A stretch of DNA of 8,546 nt from Oxalobacteraceae bacterium (GTDB lineage: Bacteria; Pseudomonadota; Gammaproteobacteria; Burkholderiales; Burkholderiaceae_D). A program made the translations under genes and the position numbers. The stretch covers positions 1 to 8,546 of the forward strand of contig JAIXQV010000208.1 in assembly GCA_027485535.1 (NCBI GenBank). The letters run 5' to 3'. Position 1 is the stretch's first letter. Each line of letters begins with the position of its first letter. Shown here piece after piece: positions 1-5,185 of this stretch. Below the pieces are notes generated by a model. It had not been told where the DNA came from, did not search any database, and saw only the letters and a program-made list of their open reading frames with translations.

Positions 1-402
1 CACCTGATAAGGATCAATCATGAAGTCCTTACGCAGTGCCGGGATGCTGCACGCAGCACGCGCTTGCTTCAAATAATCAGGAGCGCCTTGGAAAAATCGT
101 CCATCAGTCAAGACGGATAAACAAGCGGCGCCATGCTTGGCGTAACTTGCGGCGATGTCGGCGGGATGAAAGTCTTCGCGTAACACGCCCTTCGATGGTG
201 AGGCTTTCTTTACCTCGGCAATAACACCGGCCTTGCCGGCGGCGATCTTGTTACGCAAGCTGGTCTCGAAACCGCGGATTTGACTTTGTGATTCGGTGTT
301 GCTTTCTACGTCTCGACGCAAGCTGGCGAGGTCTTGGTGTTTTTTCGCAGCGCTGATTTCATCAGCTTTGACGTCGAGAATTTTATTCAGAATATCAGCC
401 AC
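1..402 (-). CDS. trpC: Indole-3-glycerol-phosphate synthase, N-terminal part (cut by window edge)
   Basis: TrpC closes the ring of 1-(2-carboxyphenylamino)-1-deoxyribulose 5-phosphate to give indole-3-glycerol phosphate, the fourth committed step of tryptophan synthesis in the cytosol. The first 134 codons are present in one open frame that runs off the left edge; the family is normally about 260 residues, so roughly half is missing. Visible signatures are E-V-K-K-A-S-P-S-K-G (residues 63-72, with the catalytic Glu63 and Lys65 of the TIM barrel), LTDGRFFQG (98-106) and LRKDF (123-127, catalytic Lys125), then IDPYQV at the edge. I place the start at a GTG at 402, because AAGGAG lies 8 nt upstream and overlaps the trpD stop. 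No in-frame ATG fits better. The gap to trpD is only 11 nt, so it is the next cistron of the same transcript. Identity is very secure; only completeness is unknown. Confidence 0.96.
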   Translation of the reverse strand, partial: MADILNKILDVKADEISAAKKHQDLASLRRDVESNTESQSQIRGFETSLRNKIAAGKAGVIAEVKKASPSKGVLREDFHPADIAASYAKHGAACLSVLTDGRFFQGAPDYLKQARAACSIPALRKDFMIDPYQV

Positions 403-413
403 GGGTTAGCTCC

Positions 414-1448
414 TTAGGCAGATGCAAGTGATTGCGTCAGCTTGGCAAATTGCTCAAGCTTTGCACGCGCCGCGCCGGAAGCAATCGCCTCTCGCGCACG
501 ATCAACGCCATCGACAATAGTGCTCGCGACGCCTGCGGCGTACAGCGCGGTGCCGGTGTTCAATAGTACGATGTCACGTGCTGGCCCGGGTTGGTTGTCG
601 AGCGCCTCACGAATCTTGGCAATGGATTCAGCAGCATTTGCGACCTTCAAAGTGCGGCTCGAGCTCATCTGAAAACCAAAATCCTCCGGGTGAATCTCGT
701 ATTCGCGAATCTCGCCATCGACCAATTCGCCCACCATCGTCGCTGCGCCCAGCGAGACCTCATCCATGTTGTCGCGCGCCCAGACAACAACGGCATGTTT
801 GGCACCAAGTTGTTGCAGCACTCGCGCTTGAATGCCGACTAGGTCTGGATGAAACACGCCCATCATGATGTTGGGCGCGCCTGCTGGATTGGTCAGTGGG
901 CCTAGAATATTGAAAATCGTACGTACCCCCAATTCTTTGCGAACCGGTGCTGCGTGCTTCATGGCTGCATGATGGTTCGGCGCAAACATGAACCCGATAC
1001 CAGTTTCCGCGATTGTTTGTGCAACCTGTGCGGGCTTTAGGTTGATGTTGACACCCAGTGCCTCCAGCGCATCGGCGCTGCCGGAGGCGGATGAAACGCT
1101 GCGCCCGCCGTGTTTCGCCACACGTGCACCCGCAGCCGCGGCGACGAACATCGATGCCGTCGAGATATTGAAGGTATGCGCGCCATCACCACCGGTGCCA
1201 ACGATATCGACCAGATTATCGGCATTGGCTACTTCCACCTTGGTGGCGAACTCACGCATAACTTGTGCGGCAGCAGCGATCTCACCAATAGTTTCTTTCT
1301 TGACGCGCAGCCCCATGGTCAGCGCCGCGATCATCACAGGGGACATCTCGCCACCCATGATCTGACGAAACAGCGCCAGCATCTCGTCATGAAAGATTTC
1401 CCGGTGCTCAATACAGCGCAGCAGCGCCTGTTGTGGGCTGAGTGTCAT
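414..1448 (-). CDS. trpD: Anthranilate phosphoribosyltransferase
   Basis: TrpD transfers the phosphoribosyl group of PRPP to anthranilate, the second committed step of tryptophan synthesis. With the start used here the protein is 344 residues, the usual family length. Numbered from that start, it has the PRPP/Mg-binding loop GTGGDG (84-89), NIST (94-97), KHGGRSVSS (112-120), the anthranilate-contacting PVRKELG (Arg170) and IFNILGPLTNP (178-188). A metal-binding D-E pair occurs in NMDEVSLG. Two starts are possible. An ATG at 1460 overlaps the trpG stop as TGATG and adds four residues. I prefer the ATG at 1448 because GGAG lies 6 nt upstream, and because TrpD proteins I know from this group start with the M-T-x-x-P-Q-x-A-L pattern seen there. 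Either way trpG and trpD are tightly coupled. The function is clear and only the exact start is open. Confidence 0.96.
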   Translation of the reverse strand: MTLSPQQALLRCIEHREIFHDEMLALFRQIMGGEMSPVMIAALTMGLRVKKETIGEIAAAAQVMREFATKVEVANADNLVDIVGTGGDGAHTFNISTASMFVAAAAGARVAKHGGRSVSSASGSADALEALGVNINLKPAQVAQTIAETGIGFMFAPNHHAAMKHAAPVRKELGVRTIFNILGPLTNPAGAPNIMMGVFHPDLVGIQARVLQQLGAKHAVVVWARDNMDEVSLGAATMVGELVDGEIREYEIHPEDFGFQMSSSRTLKVANAAESIAKIREALDNQPGPARDIVLLNTGTALYAAGVASTIVDGVDRAREAIASGAARAKLEQFAKLTQSLASA

Positions 1449-1459
1449 TGTTGTCTCCA

Positions 1460-2023
1460 TCAGCTCTTGAGGAAGTTCTGTAATAGCGCGTGGCCATGCT
1501 CGGACAGGATGGACTCCGGGTGGAACTGCACCCCCTCGATCGGGTAGCTCTTGTGGCGCACGCCCATGATTTCACCATCGGCTGTCCAGGCAGTGACTTC
1601 AAGACAATCCGGTAGTGAGTCACGCGCTATCGCAAGTGAGTGATAACGGATGACGGTGTATGGACTAGGAATGTTGTTGAATACACCTACGCCGGTATGC
1701 TCGATCGGTGAGGTTTTGCCATGCATGACCTGCTGTGCTCGAATTACCTTGCCGCCAAAGGCCGCGCCGATGCTCTGATGCCCGAGGCACACACCCAAGA
1801 TGGGTAGCTTGCCAGCGAAGTGTTGAAGTACTGGCACGGATACGCCGGCTTCGTGCGGGGTGCAGGGCCCTGGTGAGATGCAGATGCGGGAGGGATTCAG
1901 CTTCTCGATCGCTTCAATGGTGATCTCATCATTGCGGTAAGTGCGGACGTCCTCACCCAGCTCACCGAAGTACTGCACTAGGTTGTAGGTGAACGAGTCG
2001 TAGTTATCGATCATTAGCAGCAT
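1460..2023 (-). CDS. trpG: Anthranilate synthase component II (glutamine amidotransferase)
   Basis: TrpG releases ammonia from glutamine and passes it to TrpE for anthranilate formation. It is a class I glutamine amidotransferase of 187 residues, a normal length. The oxyanion strand ISPGPCTP (49-56) is present. So are the nucleophile elbow GVCLGHQ (Cys79), the HGKTS motif (101-105) typical of TrpG/PabA, and the His168/Glu170 pair in QFHPES. The frame stays open upstream to 2068, but I choose the ATG at 2023. GGGGAG sits 7 nt before it, and the extra upstream residues are out of frame with a trpE-like tail that ends TGA-C-ATG exactly here. The stop overlaps the alternative trpD start. In some bacteria one such protein serves both TrpE and PabB; I see no pabB here, so its sharing cannot be judged. 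The trpG binding site lies inside the duplicated trpE end described separately. Confidence 0.96.
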   Translation of the reverse strand: MLLMIDNYDSFTYNLVQYFGELGEDVRTYRNDEITIEAIEKLNPSRICISPGPCTPHEAGVSVPVLQHFAGKLPILGVCLGHQSIGAAFGGKVIRAQQVMHGKTSPIEHTGVGVFNNIPSPYTVIRYHSLAIARDSLPDCLEVTAWTADGEIMGVRHKSYPIEGVQFHPESILSEHGHALLQNFLKS

Positions 2024-2024
2024 G

Positions 2025-2093
2025 TCAGATCTCCCCATCAAGGCCGTCTTGTACCTGCTCGGCAGCACGTAATCCGGCGCCGGGCCTATTTTG
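2025..2093 (-). pseudogene. Vestigial second copy of the trpE 3' end
   Basis: Read on the minus strand, this stretch ends in the residues LRAAEQVQDGLDGE followed by Ile and TGA. The intact TrpE ends in the same fourteen residues followed by Leu and TGA. At the DNA level seven of those fourteen codons differ, every difference is synonymous, and there are no indels. Weaker similarity continues a few codons upstream (N-K/N-R, E/Q), then stops. The copy therefore did not arise by a recent local slip. It looks like the tail of a second trpE that diverged while under protein-level selection and was then lost, or the tail of the original trpE left behind when the present trpE replaced it. It carries the GGGGAG that serves trpG, which could explain why it was kept. 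The similarity is directly visible; the history is inference. Confidence 0.75.
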
Positions 2094-2174
2094 GTTCCGG
2101 CCGCTGCGCTTAACCTGCATTACATGCAGGTTAGCCTTCACCGAAATAAAGCATGCTAAATGGTGAGTGATCAT
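2025..2174 (-). CDS. Possible 49-residue coupling ORF between trpE and trpG
   Basis: An ATG overlaps the trpE stop as TGATG, with GGGGAA 5 nt before it. From there the frame is open for 49 codons, through the whole trpE-trpG spacer and the trpE-tail duplicate, to the TGA one base before the trpG ATG. Its last residues are therefore TrpE-like, while its first ~28 residues (starting MITHHLACFISV) match nothing I recognise. There is no signal peptide or membrane segment. A plausible role is to carry ribosomes from trpE to trpG so the two subunits are made in balance, without the peptide itself mattering. It may equally be an accidental open frame, since 150 bp without a stop is not rare at this base composition. 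I do not assign a product. Confidence 0.3.
   Translation of the reverse strand: MITHHLACFISVKANLHVMQVKRSGRNQNRPGAGLRAAEQVQDGLDGEI
2111..2133. repeat. Perfect inverted repeat in the trpE-trpG spacer
   Basis: Arms TAACCTGCAT and ATGCAGGTTA are perfect 10-bp complements around the trinucleotide TAC. It lies in the only part of the trp operon that is not recognisable coding sequence. There is no T-run on either side, so it is not an ordinary intrinsic terminator. It could act as an RNA hairpin that slows decay or tunes trpG relative to trpE, as a protein-binding palindrome, or be the remains of an inserted small repeat. One copy only is present in this window. Confidence 0.6.
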
Positions 2175-3670
2175 CAAAGTTCCCCATCCAGACCGTCTTG
2201 TACTTGCTCTGCCGCGCGTAATACGGCGCGTGCTTTATTTTCAGTCTCCAACCATTCCATTTCGGGGATGGAGTCGGCGACGATGCCTGCAGCAGCTTGT
2301 GCGTAGAGCATGCCGTCTTTGATCACACCAGTGCGGATGGCAATTGCGAGATCCATCTCGCCGCCGAAGGACATGTAGCCACAGGCTCCGCCGTAGATGC
2401 CGCGTTTCACGGGTTCTAGCTCGTCGATCAATTCCATCGCACGTACTTTCGGTGCGCCGGATAAAGTCCCGGCAGGGAAGGTGGCGCGCAAAACGTCAAG
2501 GTTGCTCATACCGGCTTTTAATGTTCCCTCGACATTCGACACAATGTGCTGCACGTGGGAATATTTTTCGATGACGAATTTGTCGGTCACTTTCACGCTA
2601 CCGATTTCAGCAATTCGTCCGATGTCGTTGCGTGCCAGGTCAATCAGCATCACGTGCTCTGCAATCTCTTTAGGATCTGCGAGCAATTCATCCGCCAACT
2701 TTGCATCAAGCTCAGGCGTCGCGCCACGCGGGCGGGTGCCAGCCAATGGACGAATGGTGACCTTGCGCTGGCCGTCGCGGTTGGTTTCATTGCGCACCAA
2801 AATTTCAGGTGAGCTACCAACGATCTGCATATCGCCGAAGTTGTAGAAATAAAGATAAGGCGAGGGATTGAGAGAACGCAGCGCGCGATACAAAGATAAT
2901 GGCGAGTCAACATAGGGTTTGCGGATGCGCTGGCCAACTTGTACCTGCATCAGATCGCCTGCCATGATGTAGTCCTTGGCTTTCAGCACTGCCTGCAAGT
3001 AATCTTCTTTCTTAAAGTCGCGAATCGCCTCGGTACGCACAGAGCCTGAGGTCACTGGGACATCGACCGGACGTTGCAGCATCGCGCGCAGATCTTTCAA
3101 GCGCTGTCTGGCGCGGCTATAGGCCTCAGGTCGGGTCGGGTCGGCGTAAACAATTAGGTACAGCTTGCCGGACAGATTATCGATGACCGCAAGTTCCTCG
3201 GTCAGGAGCAGTTGAATATCGGGCAGCTGCAGGGTATCTGGCGGCGCGCTGTTTTCGAGTTTTCGCTCGATCAGACGAACGGCGTCGTAACCGAAATAGC
3301 CAGCCAGACCACCACAAAAGCGCGGCATACCAGGGCTGAGCGCGACCTTGTAACGCGACTGAAACTCGGCGATGAAATCCAGCGGGTTTTGCTCGGATGT
3401 CTCGATCACCTCGCCATTCCGAACAACTTCGGTGTGGTGGCCAGACGAGCGCAGCAGCGTACTCGCCGGCAGGCCAATAAAAGAGTAGCGACCAAACCGC
3501 TCGCCGCCAACCACGGATTCCAGCAAGAAGGTATTGCGGCCTTGCTGATGCGGTTGCGCGAGTTTGAGATAGAGAGTGAGCGGTGTCTCGAGGTCAGCGA
3601 ATGCCTCGGCGATGAGCGGTATGCGGTTATAGCCTTGCGCGGCCAGCGATTGAAATTCGAGTTCAGTCAT
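2174..3670 (-). CDS. trpE: Anthranilate synthase component I
   Basis: TrpE converts chorismate, with ammonia from TrpG, into anthranilate and pyruvate; it is the committed and feedback-inhibited step of tryptophan synthesis. It is 498 residues, normal for the family. The N-terminal regulatory region has the LLES motif (49-52), and NPSPYLYF lies at 268-275. Both correspond to the tryptophan-binding pocket of characterised enzymes, so feedback inhibition is expected. The chorismate-binding core shows GSSPE (285-289), PLAGTRPRG (308-316), the DLARNDIGR signature (344-352), FPAGTLSGAPK (398-408) and the C-terminal Mg/chorismate region GIVADSIPEMEW (462-473). The ATG at 3670 has GGAGA 5 nt upstream. 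A putative leader peptide and attenuator precede it, so transcription is probably controlled by tRNA-Trp charging. Its final codons recur as a diverged copy just upstream of trpG. Confidence 0.98.
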   Translation of the reverse strand: MTELEFQSLAAQGYNRIPLIAEAFADLETPLTLYLKLAQPHQQGRNTFLLESVVGGERFGRYSFIGLPASTLLRSSGHHTEVVRNGEVIETSEQNPLDFIAEFQSRYKVALSPGMPRFCGGLAGYFGYDAVRLIERKLENSAPPDTLQLPDIQLLLTEELAVIDNLSGKLYLIVYADPTRPEAYSRARQRLKDLRAMLQRPVDVPVTSGSVRTEAIRDFKKEDYLQAVLKAKDYIMAGDLMQVQVGQRIRKPYVDSPLSLYRALRSLNPSPYLYFYNFGDMQIVGSSPEILVRNETNRDGQRKVTIRPLAGTRPRGATPELDAKLADELLADPKEIAEHVMLIDLARNDIGRIAEIGSVKVTDKFVIEKYSHVQHIVSNVEGTLKAGMSNLDVLRATFPAGTLSGAPKVRAMELIDELEPVKRGIYGGACGYMSFGGEMDLAIAIRTGVIKDGMLYAQAAAGIVADSIPEMEWLETENKARAVLRAAEQVQDGLDGEL

Positions 3671-3722
3671 GTTTCTCTCCGGCTGCCCATTGAGTGTGGT
3701 AGCGCCTTATTCAACAAACCAT

Positions 3723-3740
3723 CCAGCCCGGCGGGGCTGG
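3723..3740 (-). terminator. Candidate trp attenuator terminator hairpin
   Basis: On the minus strand arms CCAGCCC and GGGCTGG form a perfect 7-bp G+C-rich stem with a CGCC loop, followed by ATGGTTTGTTG. The run of U is broken, so this is weaker than a textbook terminator. Its 5' arm can instead pair upstream: GCCAGC (3741-3736) with GCTGGC (3775-3770), inside the third Trp codon of the leader ORF, extended by two more pairs past one bulged C. That alternative is the expected antiterminator. The hairpin lies 15 nt after the leader stop and 52 nt before trpE. Confidence 0.55.
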
Positions 3741-3755
3741 CGACACAGGATCAGA

Positions 3756-3839
3756 TCAGATCGGCGAGTGCCAGCGTCGCCACAGCCAGGCCTCAAATGC
3801 ACCTTGCGGGATCAGCTTTGGTTTATTGACGAGAAACAT
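3756..3839 (-). CDS. trpL: Putative trp operon leader peptide (attenuator)
   Basis: A 27-codon ORF starting ATG and beginning MFLVNKPK ends 85 nt before trpE. Trp residues at 18, 20 and 23 lie in A-W-L-W-R-R-W-H; three Trp codons in six is very unlikely by chance and is the hallmark of ribosome-mediated attenuation of a trp operon. The Trp codons lie inside the RNA strand that pairs either locally (GGCGA 3781-3777 with TCGCC 3767-3763) or with the terminator's 5' arm. Stalling at W18 would leave GCTGGC free to block the terminator. A ribosome that reaches the stop would cover it and permit termination. Weak points: no clear Shine-Dalgarno sequence precedes this ATG. An in-frame ATG at 3869 would give 37 residues, also without one. 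I see the codons and pairings; regulation is inferred from the known logic of trp leaders in other bacteria. Confidence 0.68.
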   Translation of the reverse strand: MFLVNKPKLIPQGAFEAWLWRRWHSPI

Positions 3840-3852
3840 CTGGAATAAGAAG

Positions 3853-3867
3853 GCCTCGAACCGAGGC
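3853..3867 (-). terminator. Small hairpin after rpe, weak terminator or leader stem
   Basis: On the minus strand GCCTCG and CGAGGC form a perfect 6-bp stem around GTT, followed by CTTCTTATT. It lies 85 nt after the rpe stop and just before the putative trp leader ORF. It may end part of the rpe transcript, or be the first stem of the trp leader RNA if transcription starts near 3880. The stem is short and the U-run broken, so termination strength is doubtful. Confidence 0.35.
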
Positions 3868-3886
3868 ATGCATGAATCAGGCGGCA

Positions 3887-3892
3887 AATATA
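3887..3892 (-). promoter_or_regulatory. Possible -10 element for the trp leader transcript
   Basis: TATATT on the minus strand would start transcription near 3880, about 40 nt before the putative leader ATG. No convincing -35 hexamer sits 16-18 bp upstream (the best is GCTAGT), so activation by a regulator or read-through from rpe remains possible. Confidence 0.25.
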
Positions 3893-3952
3893 CCATCGAG
3901 TGCCCAAAAACTAGCCTGTATTAGCTGAGACGAAACCTAGGGATGCGGACGT

Positions 3953-4618
3953 TCACACCGCGGCAAGCTGTTTTCGCATAGCGTCGATGGTGGATTTGTA
4001 ATCCGGTTTGCCAAATATCGCGGACCCCGCGACGAAGGTATCTGCGCCGGCGCTTGCCACCTCAGCAATATTGTCCACTTTGATGCCGCCGTCGACTTCC
4101 AGCATGATCTCGCGACCACTGGCATCGATCATCTGCCGCACGGCGGCAATTTTCTTCAAGGCTTGGGGAATGAAAGACTGACCGCCAAATCCGGGGTTGA
4201 CCGACATGATGAGGATCAGATCCACCTTATCGAGCACATGCTGAAGGTAGTGCAGCGGCGTCGCCGGGTTAAACACCAGCCCGGCCTTGCAGCCTTGATC
4301 GTGAATTAATTGCAACGTACGGTCGATGTGTTCGCTGGCCTCGGGGTGGAAGCTGATGATGTTGGCGCCCGCTTTGGCGAAGTCGGGGATGATGCGATCG
4401 ACTGGTTTCACCATCAAATGCACATCAATCGGTACCTGCACATGCGGACGGATGGCTTCGCACACCAGCGGCCCAATGGTTAAATTGGGTACGTAGTGAT
4501 TGTCCATCACGTCGAAATGGATGATATCGGCGCCGGCGGCAACGACATTTTTGACCTCATCGCCTAATCGAGCGAAGTCGGCCGACAGGATGCTGGGGGC
4601 GATAAGGTAGTTGCTCAT
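3953..4618 (-). CDS. rpe: Ribulose-phosphate 3-epimerase
   Basis: Rpe interconverts ribulose 5-phosphate and xylulose 5-phosphate in the pentose phosphate pathway (and the Calvin cycle where present). It is a 221-residue TIM barrel of normal length. Family motifs appear in order: IAPSILSADFARL (6-18, Ser9), HFDVMDNHYVPNLTIGP (34-50, with metal ligand His34 and catalytic Asp36), DVHLMV (65-70, His67), NPGFGGQSF (141-149), LEVDGGI (173-179, second catalytic Asp176) and GADTFVAGSAIFG (191-203). All expected metal and acid/base residues are present. The start at 4618 has GAGGA about 9 nt upstream. It points toward the trp operon, with a 282-bp gap. In relatives I remember, a phosphoglycolate phosphatase gene (gph) follows rpe; it is absent here. 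It is transcribed divergently from apaG, 111 or more bp away. Confidence 0.98.
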   Translation of the reverse strand: MSNYLIAPSILSADFARLGDEVKNVVAAGADIIHFDVMDNHYVPNLTIGPLVCEAIRPHVQVPIDVHLMVKPVDRIIPDFAKAGANIISFHPEASEHIDRTLQLIHDQGCKAGLVFNPATPLHYLQHVLDKVDLILIMSVNPGFGGQSFIPQALKKIAAVRQMIDASGREIMLEVDGGIKVDNIAEVASAGADTFVAGSAIFGKPDYKSTIDAMRKQLAAV

Positions 4619-4738
4619 GTGCTTGATCCTCGGATTGTTGAAAGTATTTTACTCGCCGGCGCCACCAGCCCTGCTTGCAAGCCTTCCTGAATTCGTGTGC
4701 AATCCCCTTTTCCCGACCCCACACCATGATTGGTTGCT
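4619..4738. promoter_or_regulatory. Divergent rpe / apaG intergenic region
   Basis: This gap must hold the promoters for rpe (minus) and apaG-mltA (plus). On the plus strand TTGCAA (4675-4680) and TGCAAT (4698-4703) are 17 bp apart, a weak sigma70-like pair about 35 nt before the apaG ATG. On the minus strand TAAAAT (4645-4650) could be a -10 for rpe, but no good -35 is visible. No operator palindrome stands out. Confidence 0.3.
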
Positions 4739-5113
4739 ATGGCTGTTTATGAAATGAGCGTTAGCGTAAGAACCCAGTATCTAGAGGAGCAATCTGAGCC
4801 CGACCGTTCGCATTATGTTTTCGCCTATGCAGTGACGATCAAAAATACCGGCTCAGTCCCGGCCCAACTCATCGCCCGCCATTGGGTCATCGCCGATGCG
4901 GGCGGTAAGTTGCAGGAAGTGCGCGGCTTGGGCGTGGTGGGTCATCAGCCCCTGCTGCAGCCGGGCGAGCAGTTTGAATACACTAGCGGCACCTCGTTGG
5001 CGACCCCTCAGGGGACCATGCGGGGCGAGTACTTTTGTGTTGCGGAAGATGGACATCGCTTCGAGGTGCCGATTCCCGAGTTCGGACTCTCGTTACCCCG
5101 TACCCTGCACTAG
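4739..5113 (+). CDS. apaG: ApaG domain protein (Co2+/Mg2+ efflux-associated)
   Basis: This is a single-domain ApaG protein of 124 residues, exactly the usual size, with an immunoglobulin/fibronectin-III-like beta fold. Diagnostic stretches are VSVRTQYL near the N-terminus, YVFAYAVTIKNTG (26-38), the glycine motif GLGVVG (63-68), PGEQFEYTSGTSL (75-87) and the ending PRTLH. The biochemical role is not firmly established. The name is linked to a Salmonella phenotype in cobalt resistance/magnesium efflux, and the same domain occurs in F-box proteins as a probable protein-binding module. Start choice: an in-frame TTG at 4730 would add three residues, but the ATG at 4739 gives the family N-terminus. 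Neither has a visible Shine-Dalgarno sequence. mltA follows 72 bp later on the same strand, so the two may be cotranscribed. There is no signal peptide, so it is cytosolic. Confidence 0.95.
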   Translation: MAVYEMSVSVRTQYLEEQSEPDRSHYVFAYAVTIKNTGSVPAQLIARHWVIADAGGKLQEVRGLGVVGHQPLLQPGEQFEYTSGTSLATPQGTMRGEYFCVAEDGHRFEVPIPEFGLSLPRTLH

Positions 5114-5185
5114 TCAAATGCTGGCGTCCGATTGCGCTTTGGCCGGATCCCAGCGGTATCTCTATCCTGCCGGTGACCCATCAAA

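Noticed and set aside
1110..1547. A 145-residue plus-strand frame antisense to trpD and trpG
   Set aside because: It lies entirely opposite two certain genes and shows no domain and no sensible start context.
2024..2068. N-terminal extension of trpG from an ATG at 2068
   Set aside because: The extra 15 residues are the trpE-like tail read in the wrong frame; GGGGAG and family length support the start at 2023.
3212..3829. A 205-residue open frame on the plus strand, antisense to trpE and the leader
   Set aside because: It lies mostly opposite the strongly supported trpE and has no recognisable motifs. It is explained by codon bias creating an open antisense frame.
3905..3920. CTAGTT resembling half of the enterobacterial TrpR operator
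   Set aside because: Only one half-site is present, with no symmetric partner, and I do not expect a TrpR repressor in this lineage.
3671..3952. Remnant of gph in the rpe-trpE gap
   Set aside because: Translations of this gap show no haloacid dehalogenase motif such as D-x-D-x-T; the only coding signal is the Trp-rich leader.
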